Origin: Ancylobacter novellus DSM 506
GTDB lineage: Bacteria; Pseudomonadota; Alphaproteobacteria; Rhizobiales; Xanthobacteraceae
Assembly (NCBI RefSeq): GCF_000092925.1
Contig: NC_014217.1
Span: 3,658,001-3,722,000 of the forward strand
Direction: 5' to 3'
DNA: 64,000 nucleotides
Position 1 is the stretch's first letter, and each line of letters starts with the position of its first letter. Position numbers and translations under genes: made by a program. Positions 52,603-61,933 of this stretch are shown here, in pieces. The notes beneath the pieces were generated by a model. That model saw nothing but the letters and a program-made list of their open reading frames with translations. It did no database searches and was not told the DNA's origin.

Positions 52603-53772
52603 TCAGCGGATGGTTCCGGCCTCGGCGAGCTCGGCGCGCCGCTCGGACGACAGCCCGAGCAGCGTGCCGAACACGTAGTCGTTGTCCCGCCCGATCGGCG
52701 GGGTCGGCGAGAAGGCGCCGCGCCACTTGTCGGCGGCGAGCCACGGCAGGGTGGCCATCTGCACCTCGCCGTCGATCTCGCGGAACATCGCCCGCTCGCG
52801 CATGTGCGGATCGGCGACGATCTCGCCCATGTCGCGCGAGCGCGACGCCGGCACGCCGGCGGCATGCAGCGCCGCCTCTACCGCCCGCGCGTCCTGGCCG
52901 CGCAGCCAGGAGGCGACGCGGGCATTGAGCTCGTCCTTGGCGGCGAGCCGCGAGGCGGCGTCCGCCGTGAAGGGCGCGCCGGCGAGGTCAGCGTCGTTCA
53001 TGACGCGGCACAGGCCGCGCCATTCCTCCTCCGTCCGCACGGAGAGCGCGAGCCAGCTATCTTCGCCCGCGCAGCGGAAGCAGCCGGAAGGCGCCGCGCC
53101 GGTCTCGGTGACGCTGCGCCGCTCCGGCACCTCGCGTCCGAGCGCGGCATGCAGCAGCGCCTCGGGCAGCAGGGCGACGGTCGCCTCCAGCATGGAGAGG
53201 TCGACATAGGCGCCCTGCCCGGTCTGCCGCCAATGGCGGATGGCCGAGAGGATCGCCGTGGTCTCCCACAGCGCAGTGATCGGGTCGGTCCAGGCCGGCA
53301 GGATACCCATGGCCTCCAGCGCCGGGTTGGGCTCGCCGATCATGCCGACGCGCCCGCTATAGCCCTGCAGCAGCGAGCCATAGGCGAGGAGGTCCTTCTC
53401 CGGGCCGGTGCGGCCCATGCCGGAGGCCGAGACGAAGATGATGTCGGGCTTGATCTCGCGCAGCACGTCGTAGGACAGGCCGTACTTGACCAGCACGCGG
53501 GAGGAAAAGTTCTCCACCACGACATGGCTCGACTTGACCAGCTCGCGGATGAGGTCCTGCCCCTCGGGCGTGGTGATGTTGAGCGTGCAGCTCTTCTTGT
53601 TGTTGTTGATGACCGAGAACATGCCGTCGCGCACGGAGAATTCCGGCCGCGAGGCGGATTCGATCTTCACCACCTCCGCGCCCATGGCGCCGAGCATCTT
53701 GGTGGTCATGGGACCGGCCATGACCCAGGAGAAATCGACGATGCGGATGCCGTCCAGGCTGAGCGGGTTCAT
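52603..53772 (-). CDS. CaiB/BaiF-family protein, catalytic Asp not conserved
   Basis: The 389-residue protein has the family N-terminus ('GIRIVDFSWVMAGPMTTKMLGAMGAEVVKIES') and 'GQGAYVDLSMLEATVALLPE'. At the place of the catalytic Asp it reads 'LLAYGSLLQGYSG', so Gly132 replaces Asp by my alignment with the gene at 49437. Subgroups with YGxxxQ are common and may work in hetero-oligomers. Its start overlaps the stop of the next upstream CaiB-like gene by one base. Confidence 0.88.
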   Translation of the reverse strand: MNPLSLDGIRIVDFSWVMAGPMTTKMLGAMGAEVVKIESASRPEFSVRDGMFSVINNNKKSCTLNITTPEGQDLIRELVKSSHVVVENFSSRVLVKYGLSYDVLREIKPDIIFVSASGMGRTGPEKDLLAYGSLLQGYSGRVGMIGEPNPALEAMGILPAWTDPITALWETTAILSAIRHWRQTGQGAYVDLSMLEATVALLPEALLHAALGREVPERRSVTETGAAPSGCFRCAGEDSWLALSVRTEEEWRGLCRVMNDADLAGAPFTADAASRLAAKDELNARVASWLRGQDARAVEAALHAAGVPASRSRDMGEIVADPHMRERAMFREIDGEVQMATLPWLAADKWRGAFSPTPPIGRDNDYVFGTLLGLSSERRAELAEAGTIR

Positions 53773-55001
53773 CACAGACCTCCCATGGCGCGGCGCCTGG
53801 CTTCCCCGCCGCGGCCGGCGATGAGGGCGTCGAACATCTCGCGACCGCTCTCGGCCGTGCCGGGCGCCTCCATCTCGACGCCGCGCGCCATCTCCTCGCC
53901 GCGCTGACTGACGAAGCGGAACGGCAGCGAGGGCATGGGCAGCGCCGTGCCGTCGGCGAAGCGCACATCGGCGAAGAAATTGCGGGCGCCGAGCTGCACA
54001 TTCTCCAGCAGGTCGTGCGGCGTGCTGACCGGGAAGCAGGCGACGCGCGCCTCCTGCGCCGCGGCGACGACGTCGCGGTTGCGCTGGTGGATGGACCACT
54101 GCGCCATCAGCTCCTGGAGCTTTGCGGCATTGTCGGTGCGGATGAAGCGGTCGCCCGCGATGCTGTCGTCCTTGGTCCAGGCGGGATGGCCCATCACCTC
54201 GCACCAGCGCGCCCATTGGTGATCCTCGCGCGGCGAGACCATCACCGCGCCATCGGCGCAGGGCAGGTACCAGACGAGGCCGCCGGCGATGGTGACGCCC
54301 TTGGTGACGTCGCGCTGGCGGTCGGTGACGTCGCGGCCGGCCTGCCAGTCGGCGAAGGGCTCGACCAGCATGTAGACGAGCAGGTCCTCATGCGAGAGGT
54401 CGACCACCGGGCCGGGCCGCTCGCCTTCCGCCGCCTCGACCGCCCACAGTGCGGCGATGGCGACGACGAGGCCGCCGGCCATGCCGCCCTCCCAGTCGGC
54501 GCAGCCCACCGGCGGCGTCGCCTCGGGGTCGGTCACCGGGCTCGCCTGGTGGAAGGCGAAGCCGGATGCGTGCTGGAGGATGAAGGGCGAGGACGGCCGC
54601 TGCGTCGACGGGCCGGCCATGCCGAAGGGCGAGACGACGATGGTCGCCGGCCGCTGCGGCCAGTCCGGCGCCGCGCCGCGCACGGCGGGAGCGGTCGCGA
54701 TGACGAGGTCGACCTGCCCGGCGAGCTCGCCCTGCAGCGCCCAGCCGTCCGCGCTTTCGCCGTCGATGCCGACGATGCGCTTGCCGCGGTTGAGATAGGC
54801 GAACAGCGCGCTCTCTCCGCCCGGCGTCAGCGGCGCCTCGCGGCGCAGCGCGTCGCCGGCCGGCGCCTCGACCTTGATGACCTCGGCGCCGAGATCGGAG
54901 AGCAGCCGCGCGCCGAAGGCCACCGACATGTCCGAGCCCAGCTCGAGCACCTTCAGCCCAACCAGCGGTCCACCGAACGGAGGAGGTGTGAAACGATTCA
55001 T
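53772..55001 (-). CDS. CaiB/BaiF-family protein, divergent
   Basis: The 409-residue protein has 'LVGLKVLELGSDMSVAFGARLLSDLGAEVIKVE' and 'WEGGMAGGLVVAIAALWAVE'. The site aligned with the catalytic Asp reads 'SPFILQHASG', with Pro instead of Asp. It may be a partner subunit of the downstream CaiB-like protein, as in BbsE/BbsF-type heteromers; that is inference. The first codons overlap a TGAAACGATTCA palindrome. Confidence 0.85.
   Translation of the reverse strand: MNRFTPPPFGGPLVGLKVLELGSDMSVAFGARLLSDLGAEVIKVEAPAGDALRREAPLTPGGESALFAYLNRGKRIVGIDGESADGWALQGELAGQVDLVIATAPAVRGAAPDWPQRPATIVVSPFGMAGPSTQRPSSPFILQHASGFAFHQASPVTDPEATPPVGCADWEGGMAGGLVVAIAALWAVEAAEGERPGPVVDLSHEDLLVYMLVEPFADWQAGRDVTDRQRDVTKGVTIAGGLVWYLPCADGAVMVSPREDHQWARWCEVMGHPAWTKDDSIAGDRFIRTDNAAKLQELMAQWSIHQRNRDVVAAAQEARVACFPVSTPHDLLENVQLGARNFFADVRFADGTALPMPSLPFRFVSQRGEEMARGVEMEAPGTAESGREMFDALIAGRGGEARRRAMGGL
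54989..55000. promoter_or_regulatory. LacI-type palindrome TGAAACGATTCA
   Basis: The 12-bp site with central CG matches the sites at 58299 and 63257. It covers the first codons of the CoA-transferase-like gene, so it may be an internal operator or a chance match in coding DNA. Confidence 0.45.
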
Positions 55002-55076
55002 ATCAATCTCGAACTCAATTCCGGATGCTCTTGTCTCAGGGCTCGTCGACGGGCTTCGCGGCGGGGAAAGCTGGAC

Positions 55077-56801
55077 TCACGCTTCGCGCAGGTTCGACCG
55101 CCACTGCTGCTGGCCGCGCAGCAGCAGCCTGGTCACGATCACCTGCAGCAGCTTCACGCCGGCGGAGGTGTAGAGGATCATCATCGCCATGGCGCAGGCC
55201 GCGCCCTCGTCGCCGGTGTCGTTCAGCGCCACCACCGCGATCGAGGCCACCTTGGTGGTCGAGGCGTAGATGAAGATGACGCCGGCCACCGTGGTCATGG
55301 CGTTGACGAAGAAATAGGTCGCCATGTCGATGATCGCCGGGATCGAGATCGGGATCGTCACCCGGCGCAGCGTGGTCCAGAACGACACGCCCAGCGCCTG
55401 CGAGGCCGCCTCGAACTCGGCGTCGATCTGCTTCAGCGCCGTCAGCGCCATCAAATGCGGCACGGTGTAGTAGTGGCCGATGGTGCACAGCACCATGATG
55501 ATCATCGTGCCGTAGATGAAGTTGAGCGGGTTCGACGGCATGTTGAAGAAGAACACGTAGCCGAGGCCCAGCACGATGCCCGGCACCGCCAGCGGCACCA
55601 TCGCCACGATGTGGTAGCCGAGCATGACCTGCGAACCCTTGCGGTGCTTCTCGGTCAGATAGGCGCCGGTGAAGGCCATGATGGTGCCGAACAGCGCCGT
55701 CCACGCCGCCATCTCGACGCTGTTCCAGTAGGACAGCCAGCCGCCGGGGTCGAAGGCGCCGAAATTGAAATTGTTGAACGAGAAGGCGAGGTTGTAGGGC
55801 CAGAGCGTCACGAAGGAGGCGAATATCGCCGTGCCGATGATGCCGAGGATCGGAATGGCGAGCAGCGCCACCGCGAGCAGCATCGTCCGGTCGAAGCGCG
55901 GCGAGCGCTTGGGCTGGAGCATGACGGCGCGGGAGGTGAGCTGCGAGGTCTGGTGCTTGTAGGTGATGCGCTCGACCACGAAGGTCAGCACCGCCGGCAG
56001 CAGCAGGATGACGCCGATCACCGCGCCCATCTGGAAATTGGCCTGGCCGATGATCTGCCGGTAGACGTCGACCGCCAGCATGTTGAACTTGCCGCCGATC
56101 ACCTTGGCGATGCCGAAATCGACGATGGCGGTGGTGAACACCACGAAGGAGGCGTTGATCAGGCCGTAGCGGGCGCCGGGGAAGGTGATGGTCCAGAAGA
56201 TGCGCCAGCGCGAGGTGTTCAGCGTCTCCGCCGCCTCATAGAGCCGCGCGTCGGCGGTGGCCAGCGCCGTCGTCATGATCAGCACGACGAAGGGGAAGCA
56301 GTGGAACACCTGGGCCATGATGATGCCCACGGGCCCATAGATGCTGTTCCCGAACATCAGCCATTTCAGGTAGCCCTGATTGCCGAAGATGTAGATCAGC
56401 GCGATGGCCGGCAGCAGCGACGGCGCCAGGATCGGCAGCAGCGCGATGCCCTTGAACAGGCCGCGCAGCGGCATGCAGCTGCGGGTCAGCGCATAGGAAT
56501 AGAGGAAGCCGAGCGGCACCACGATGCAGACGGTGAGCGCCGCGACCCAGAGGCTGTTGATCAGCGACTGCCTGAGAATCGGGTCCTTGGCATAGCTGAC
56601 GAAATTGGCGAGGCCGACGAAATTGCCCTGGTGGTCCTCGAAGCTCTGCGACAGCAGCGCATAGAGCGGCAGCACGATGATGACGAGGGCGATCACCAGC
56701 ATGACGGCGCCCGCCGCCAGCCGCGAGACGTGCTCCCAGTCGATGGCCGGGCGGATTGCGGGACGGATCGCCGGGCCTTGGCGCGTGGAGAGATCGGTCA
56801 T
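55077..56801 (-). CDS. ABC transporter permease, two permease domains fused
   Basis: The 574-residue protein holds two complete six-helix permease units, each with its own EAA loop ('YEAAETLNTSRWRIFWTITFPGARYG' and 'EAASQALGVSFWTTLRRVTIPISIPA'). It is of the FbpB / putative 2-aminoethylphosphonate type. One chain thus makes the whole channel for the importer with the ATPase at 56801-57967 and the binding protein at 51473. Its start overlaps the ATPase stop by one base. Confidence 0.93.
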   Translation of the reverse strand: MTDLSTRQGPAIRPAIRPAIDWEHVSRLAAGAVMLVIALVIIVLPLYALLSQSFEDHQGNFVGLANFVSYAKDPILRQSLINSLWVAALTVCIVVPLGFLYSYALTRSCMPLRGLFKGIALLPILAPSLLPAIALIYIFGNQGYLKWLMFGNSIYGPVGIIMAQVFHCFPFVVLIMTTALATADARLYEAAETLNTSRWRIFWTITFPGARYGLINASFVVFTTAIVDFGIAKVIGGKFNMLAVDVYRQIIGQANFQMGAVIGVILLLPAVLTFVVERITYKHQTSQLTSRAVMLQPKRSPRFDRTMLLAVALLAIPILGIIGTAIFASFVTLWPYNLAFSFNNFNFGAFDPGGWLSYWNSVEMAAWTALFGTIMAFTGAYLTEKHRKGSQVMLGYHIVAMVPLAVPGIVLGLGYVFFFNMPSNPLNFIYGTMIIMVLCTIGHYYTVPHLMALTALKQIDAEFEAASQALGVSFWTTLRRVTIPISIPAIIDMATYFFVNAMTTVAGVIFIYASTTKVASIAVVALNDTGDEGAACAMAMMILYTSAGVKLLQVIVTRLLLRGQQQWRSNLREA

Positions 56802-57967
56802 TACTGCACCGCTTCCCGGACCTGGCTGGTCTGCGAGGCGGGAAACACGACCAGCCGCTCGCTCGGCAGCACCACGCCCATGCGGTCGCCGATGGCGACC
56901 GGCGCGTCGGCCATGTCGCGGCTCGACAGGTCGGCCGTGACTTCGATGTCGCCCAGCGCCGGAACGACGAGCGTCACCCGCCAGGCGGAGCCGAGGAATT
57001 CCAGATGCGTCACCTGCGCAGGGAGGGCGTCGCCGGCCTCGCTGGCGTTGAGCGGGCGCAGGCGCATCTGCTCGGGGCGCAGGCAGGCAATGACCTCGCC
57101 CTGGTTCTCCGCCGTGTCGTAGAGCGCCGGCACCGCGTAGTTGAGGCTGCCGATGGAAAGCCGCCCGCCGGCGACGCGGCCGGGCAGGATGTTCATCTTG
57201 CCGACGAAGCCGGCGACGAAGAGGCTGCGCGGCGTGTGGTAGATCTCGGTCGGCGTGCCGATCTGCTCGACCTCGCCGTCGCGCATGGCGACCACGCGGT
57301 CGGCCATGCTCAGCGCCTCCTCCTGGTCGTGCGTGACCATGATGGCGGTGAGGCCGAGGCGGCGCTGCAGGTCGCGGATCTGCTGGCGCAGATGCACGCG
57401 CACCTTGGCGTCGAGCGCGCTCAGCGGCTCGTCGAGCAGCAGCAGGCGCGGCGCCGGGGCGATGGCGCGGGCGAGCGCGACGCGCTGCTGCTGGCCGCCG
57501 GAGAGCTGCGCCGGATATTTCCGCTCCGACCCCTTGAGGTCGATCAGCTCCAGCAGTTCATGCAGCCGGGAATCGATTTCCGCCCCGCGCATGCGCCGGT
57601 TGCGCAGCCCGTAGACGATGTTCTCGCGGACATTGAGATTGGGGAACAGCGCGTAGGACTGGAACAGGATGCCGAACTGGCGCTGCGCCGGCGGCAGGTT
57701 GGAGATGTCCTGGCCGAGGCTGTGGATGGTGCCGGCGTTCTGCTGCTCCAGCCCGGCGATGATACGCAGGAGCGTGGACTTGCCGCAGCCCGAGGGCCCG
57801 AGGAAGCAGATGAACTCGCCGTCCTCGACGTCGAGCGAGACGTTGCGGAGCGCCGAGAAACTGCCGAAGCGCTTGTCGATGCCGGAGATGCGCAGGAACG
57901 GAGCGGCATTCGCCGGGCCGGCGCCTTGGCGCATCAGGGGCATCGCGGTGCGGGAAGTGTCGAGCAT
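56801..57967 (-). CDS. ABC transporter ATP-binding protein (FbpC/PhnT type)
   Basis: The ATPase has Walker A GPSGCGKS, signature LSGGQQQR, Walker B LLLLDEP and H-loop MVTHDQEEAL, then a TOBE region ('ACLRPEQMRLRPL'). The start is unsure: 57967 (MLDTSRT, 388 residues) is used, with 58009, 57943 and 57934 as alternatives. It is the first gene of the operon running to 51473. A LacI-type palindrome lies about 330 bases upstream. Confidence 0.9.
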   Translation of the reverse strand: MLDTSRTAMPLMRQGAGPANAAPFLRISGIDKRFGSFSALRNVSLDVEDGEFICFLGPSGCGKSTLLRIIAGLEQQNAGTIHSLGQDISNLPPAQRQFGILFQSYALFPNLNVRENIVYGLRNRRMRGAEIDSRLHELLELIDLKGSERKYPAQLSGGQQQRVALARAIAPAPRLLLLDEPLSALDAKVRVHLRQQIRDLQRRLGLTAIMVTHDQEEALSMADRVVAMRDGEVEQIGTPTEIYHTPRSLFVAGFVGKMNILPGRVAGGRLSIGSLNYAVPALYDTAENQGEVIACLRPEQMRLRPLNASEAGDALPAQVTHLEFLGSAWRVTLVVPALGDIEVTADLSSRDMADAPVAIGDRMGVVLPSERLVVFPASQTSQVREAVQ

Positions 57968-58298
57968 GGCGAACGGGCTCTTCGACGATGAGGGAGAGGC
58001 GAGAAGCATGGTCAACGCCCGGCAGGGGCGATGACCGGCGGAAGGGCGCGGAACGAAAATCCGCCGGCCAGAGCCCGCGTCGCGATCCCGATCGCCGATG
58101 ATGTCGCAGATGAATTCGCACGCGGCCACGCATGGCAGCGCGGCGCTCCCGGCTGGGTCATCATTTCCTCCTGGTCGGCACCGCCTTTTGCCTCCTCCGG
58201 AGCGTTCCCGGACGGAGATGGCAGCGTCCCTATGCCTGCCGCGGCAGGTCTATTGAGAGGCACGATAGGCCGAGGCGCCGCGTGTGGCAAGAAAGAAA

Positions 58299-58310
58299 TG
58301 AAACGGTTCA
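58299..58310. promoter_or_regulatory. LacI-type operator TGAAACGGTTCA
   Basis: The site lies in the gap between the ATPase gene and the lacI-family gene, both transcribed leftward. It fits the LacI-family pattern with a central CG step and likely controls the ABC/CoA-transferase operon. Confidence 0.65.
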
Positions 58311-58352
58311 TCACTTAATCGCCAGCCACCCCCGGCGCGCCTCGCGTGCGTG

Positions 58353-59435
58353 TCAGGAGCGTGCCGGGACCGCGTGCTCGCTGCGCGGAATCGTGCCGCC
58401 GAGCGGGGCGCAGGAGCCGCGGATGATGAATTCGTGCGTCACGATGATGCGTTGGCGCGACGGCGGACGGGCCGCGTCCCGCCCCTCGGCCAGATGCTCC
58501 AGCAGGAGCTCGGCAGCGCAGCGCCCCGTCGCCGGCCAGTCGTAGCGGATGGCGGTGATCGGCGGCTCGATGAGCTGGGCGAGCTCGGTATCGCCCAGCG
58601 TGACCAGCGAGAGATGCTGGGGGATGGACAGGTTGAGCAGCCGCACCGCCTCCATCACCCCGGCGAGATGGCCGCCGCTGACGACGATGGCGGTGGCCGG
58701 CGCGCGGCCGATCAGCGAGGAATAGGCGGCGTCGCGTCCATAGGGATGCGCGCGGCCCTCCGAATGGACGAGGTCGCGCGGCACCTCGATCCCGAGATCG
58801 GTAAAGGCCGCCTCGAAGCCGCGCAGGCGCTCGCGCCCGGAATGGGTGATGGTCGGCACGGTGATGAGGCAGATACGCCGATGGCCGAGGCCGAGCAGGT
58901 AGCGCGTCGCCCGGTAGGTGCCTTCGTACTGGTTGGTGAGCACGCAGTCGACGTCGAGGTCGATGACGCGCTCCAGCATGACCAGCGGCACCGAGAAGTC
59001 GCGCAGCTGCGCCCTCGTCGCCTCGTCATTGTCGTCGCCGACCATGACGATGACCCCGTCGACGCGCCGGCGCTTGAACTGCTCCAGCACGTCGCTCTCG
59101 CGCGCGCGATCGGAATGCGAATTGGCCAGGAACAGCGTGTAGCCGGCGCGCGCCAGCACCGGCTCGAGGCCGGTGACGGCGGCGGCGGTCAGCGGGTTCT
59201 GGATGTCCGGCAGCAGCACGCCGATCACCCGGCTCTGGCGCGAGCGCAGGCTCTGCGCCACCGGGTTGGGCTCGTAGCCGAGCTCGACGATGGCCTGCGC
59301 CACGCGCTGGCGCAGCGACGGGTCGACATTGGCGGCGTTGTTGAGCACGCGCGAGACCGTACCGAGCGAGACGCCGGCATGCTGGGCCACATGCTTGATG
59401 GTGACGGTCGCCGAAGGCGGGCGCGGCTTTTTCAC
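58353..59435 (-). CDS. LacI-family transcriptional regulator
   Basis: The 360-residue regulator has the classic helix-turn-helix 'TIKHVAQHAGVSLGTVSRVLNNAANVDPSLRQRVAQAI' and hinge 'YEPNPVAQSLRS', then a periplasmic-binding-like effector domain ('VIGVLLPDIQNPLTAAAVTGLEPVL', 'VSGGHLAGVMEAV'). The start is GTG. It lies just upstream of the ABC operon that carries the TGAAACG palindrome, so it is the natural candidate for that site. The ligand is unknown. Confidence 0.93.
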   Translation of the reverse strand: MKKPRPPSATVTIKHVAQHAGVSLGTVSRVLNNAANVDPSLRQRVAQAIVELGYEPNPVAQSLRSRQSRVIGVLLPDIQNPLTAAAVTGLEPVLARAGYTLFLANSHSDRARESDVLEQFKRRRVDGVIVMVGDDNDEATRAQLRDFSVPLVMLERVIDLDVDCVLTNQYEGTYRATRYLLGLGHRRICLITVPTITHSGRERLRGFEAAFTDLGIEVPRDLVHSEGRAHPYGRDAAYSSLIGRAPATAIVVSGGHLAGVMEAVRLLNLSIPQHLSLVTLGDTELAQLIEPPITAIRYDWPATGRCAAELLLEHLAEGRDAARPPSRQRIIVTHEFIIRGSCAPLGGTIPRSEHAVPARS

Positions 59436-59607
59436 GATTCGATCAACGGCTTCGCCAGTTGCGCCGGGCCGTTGCCGCGGCGGCAGGCTAGTCTAGGCAT
59501 GGGCCGGCCAGGGCGGCAAGGGTGCGCAACGGCGGAGGCCGGGCACGCCCGCGCCTAGCCGCACGGACGACTCGGCGCTTGACACCACCGAACGCCGCTG
59601 CTCAATC

Positions 59608-59615
59608 TGTCGACA
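59608..59615. promoter_or_regulatory. GntR-type operator TGTCGACA before the hydrolase genes
   Basis: The context is TCAATC-TGTCGACA-CTATCT, close to the sites at 42986 and 45533. It lies 128 bases before the first hydrolase start. A related CGTCGACA stands at 59683-59690. Confidence 0.65.
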
Positions 59616-59742
59616 CTATCTGTCTTCGATATGCCGACATGGCCGGTAATTGGTCGAGAATGGCCAATCTCGTCCCCGACCTCGTCGACATAATCGAAAA
59701 ATCGTCAGCCGCGGGTAAGCGGTCGGCACGAGCACGCTGGGC

Positions 59743-60525
59743 ATGGAAACGGTCAATCTGCACGGTATCGTCGAAGGGGCTGGCGATGAGGGGCTCGTCC
59801 TCCTCCACCCCATCGGCCTCGACAATTCCTTCTGGGGCGCGCTGCCCTCCATGCTGGGGCGCGGCCGGCGCATATTGCGGCTCGACCTGCGCGGCTTCGG
59901 CGGCTCGCCCATCGGCGCGGGCGCGGCGCCGATCGAGGCCTATGCCGCCGACGTGCACCAAGCCATCCGCCGCTACGGGCTGGAGAAGCCGGCGGTGCTC
60001 GGCCTCTCCTTCGGCGGCATGATCGCCCAGACGCTGGCGCTCGACTTCCCCGGCAGCGTGTCGAAGCTCATCGCCTGCGGCTGTCCCGGCGGCATTCCCG
60101 TCGAGGCGCGCGACGCCTTGCGCGAGCGCGGCGTCGCCGCCGAACGCGGCGGCATGGATTCCGTCGTGCCGACGACCATCGAACGCTGGTTCACCCCCGA
60201 CTTCGTCGACAATCCGGTGGTCGAGCGAGTGCGCGAGCGCCTGCGCACCGATTCGGTGCGCGCCTGGTCCGAGGGCTGGCAGGCGATCAGCAATTTCAAC
60301 GCTTTGCCGCGCCTCGGCGGCATCGACGTGCCGACGCTGGTCGTCGCCGGCGAGCACGACCTTGCGGCGCCACCGGCCGCCATGGCGACGATCGCCAAGG
60401 CGGTCCCCGGCGCGCGCTTCGTCATCCTGGCCGGCGCGCCGCATATGATGCAGCTGGAGACCAGCGGGCTGTTCATCGAGACCATCGGCGATTTCCTTGC
60501 CGCCCGGTCCGTCGGTGCAACGTGA
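59743..60525 (+). CDS. Alpha/beta hydrolase
   Basis: The 260-residue enzyme has the oxyanion HPIG (22-25), nucleophile S89 in GLSFGGM, acid in 'AGEHD' and base in 'GAPHMM'. It is of the 3-oxoadipate enol-lactonase / N-formylmaleamate deformylase size class. With the NicX-like gene under the same operator, an amide or lactone hydrolase role is plausible but unproven. Its stop overlaps the next gene start (GTGA). Confidence 0.88.
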   Translation: METVNLHGIVEGAGDEGLVLLHPIGLDNSFWGALPSMLGRGRRILRLDLRGFGGSPIGAGAAPIEAYAADVHQAIRRYGLEKPAVLGLSFGGMIAQTLALDFPGSVSKLIACGCPGGIPVEARDALRERGVAAERGGMDSVVPTTIERWFTPDFVDNPVVERVRERLRTDSVRAWSEGWQAISNFNALPRLGGIDVPTLVVAGEHDLAAPPAAMATIAKAVPGARFVILAGAPHMMQLETSGLFIETIGDFLAARSVGAT

Positions 60526-61310
60526 CCGCTTCCATGGCTGAGCTGCTCAACCATCGCCTGACCGGGGAAAAGCGCGATTTCGCGCTGCTGCTGATCCATC
60601 CGCTCGGCGCGGATCTTTCGATCTGGGACGATTTCGTCGCGGCGCTGGATGGCCGGGTGACCACGCTCGCCATGGACCTGCCCGGTTCCGGCGGCTCGCC
60701 CGGCCCCGGCCGGCCGGTCGGCCTCGCCGAGCAGGCCGAGGCGCTGGAAGCGCTGCGCGGGGCGCTCGGCATCGAGAAGCTCTGCCCCATCGGCATCGCC
60801 GTCGGCGCCATGACGGCCGCGACCTATGCCGCGACCCATCCGGCCCGCACCAGCGCGCTCATCCTCACCAACCCGACGCCGGCGAGCGCGCCGCAGGCGC
60901 GGCAAATGCTCGCCGACCGGGCTGAGGCGGTGCGCCAGGGTGGCATCGCGGCGGTGCTGCCGGGCGCCGTCGACCGCTCCTTCCTGGAGATGCCGCGCGA
61001 TGCGCGCTATGAACGCTACATGAATCGTTTCTCCGCGCAGGACCCGGAAGCCTATGCTCTCGCAGTGCTCGCGGCCGCCGAGGCGGATGCCTCGACGGCG
61101 CTGCGCGCGATCGACAGCCCGACGCTGCTGGTCCCCGGCCGCCACGACGTGCTGCTGCCGATGGAACGCACCGAGGCGGTGGCCAAGCTCGTGCCGCATG
61201 CACGCATCGCGGTGATGGAGCACGCGGCGCATTTCGTCCCCTACCAGCAGCCGGCCGCCTTCGCCGCGCTGGTGCTCGACTTCCTCGGCCGCGAGGCCGC
61301 CCTCGCCTGA
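60522..61310 (+). CDS. Alpha/beta hydrolase-fold protein lacking the Ser nucleophile
   Basis: The 262-residue protein has the same fold (oxyanion HPLG at 26-29, acid 'PGRHD', base 'EHAAHF'), but the nucleophile elbow reads G91-I-A93-V-G95, so Ala stands where Ser is expected. The gene is intact and coupled to an ordinary hydrolase. It may be an inactive partner, a lyase/cofactor-free type or have another nucleophile. The start is GTG 60522, with ATG 60534 as an alternative. Confidence 0.85.
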   Translation: MTASMAELLNHRLTGEKRDFALLLIHPLGADLSIWDDFVAALDGRVTTLAMDLPGSGGSPGPGRPVGLAEQAEALEALRGALGIEKLCPIGIAVGAMTAATYAATHPARTSALILTNPTPASAPQARQMLADRAEAVRQGGIAAVLPGAVDRSFLEMPRDARYERYMNRFSAQDPEAYALAVLAAAEADASTALRAIDSPTLLVPGRHDVLLPMERTEAVAKLVPHARIAVMEHAAHFVPYQQPAAFAALVLDFLGREAALA

Positions 61311-61328
61311 TCTTCCGGAGCGACACGC

Positions 61329-61913
61329 ATGAGCAAGAAAGGCTTCCTCCTCGTCCTGATGCAGCCGCCGCCGGCCTTCGAGGAGGAATTCAACGCCTGG
61401 TACGACACCGAGCATGTGCCCGAGCGCGTCGCGGTGGAAGGCTTCGAAAGCGGCCGGCGCTATGTCTGCATCGACGGCCACCCGAAATATCTCGCCATGT
61501 ACGACATGGTGCATGAATCGGCGCTGGAGAGCGAAAGCTACATGCGCGTCTCCGGCGCCAATTTCAGCCCGTGGACCCGGCGGGTGACCAGCCGGGTGAG
61601 GATCTACCGCTCGGCCGGCGAGCAGATCTTTCCGGGCGACGAGGTGACGAAGGCGACCCCGCGCACCACGCTGCTGCGCTTTTCCGGCACGCCGGCGGAC
61701 CTTGCCGATACGGTGGTCGCCGGCGCCAAGGCGAATTTCGCCGGCAAAGCAAATACCGCGCAGCTGCGCGTCTTCGCCTATCCGCGCGACGGAGCGTTCG
61801 ATTTTCTGGTGATGGCGGGCCTGCACAAGCCGGAAGAGGCGACGCTCGACGTCGACGCCTTCGGCGAGGCCGCGCCCTATCTCGACCTGGTCAACAGCTA
61901 CGCGCTGTATTGA
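61329..61913 (+). CDS. Dimeric alpha-beta barrel (EthD/ABM-like) protein
   Basis: The 194-residue protein appears to be two ferredoxin-like halves: 'GFLLVLMQPPPAFEEEFNAWYDTEHVPERVAVEGFESGRRY' fits the EthD/DABB pattern with a conserved His, and 'TTLLRFSGTPADLADTVV' opens the second. The W-Y-D-T-E-H-V-P motif is typical of proteins in aromatic and heterocyclic breakdown clusters, where their role is often unclear. It is 18 bases after the second hydrolase gene. Confidence 0.8.
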   Translation: MSKKGFLLVLMQPPPAFEEEFNAWYDTEHVPERVAVEGFESGRRYVCIDGHPKYLAMYDMVHESALESESYMRVSGANFSPWTRRVTSRVRIYRSAGEQIFPGDEVTKATPRTTLLRFSGTPADLADTVVAGAKANFAGKANTAQLRVFAYPRDGAFDFLVMAGLHKPEEATLDVDAFGEAAPYLDLVNSYALY

Positions 61914-61933
61914 GGGCTACCGGCTTGATGCAA

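Noticed and set aside
58012..58314. 100-codon frame at the LacI-type operator
   Set aside because: It has low-complexity Ala/Pro content, no ribosome-binding site, and its first codons are simply the operator read as protein.
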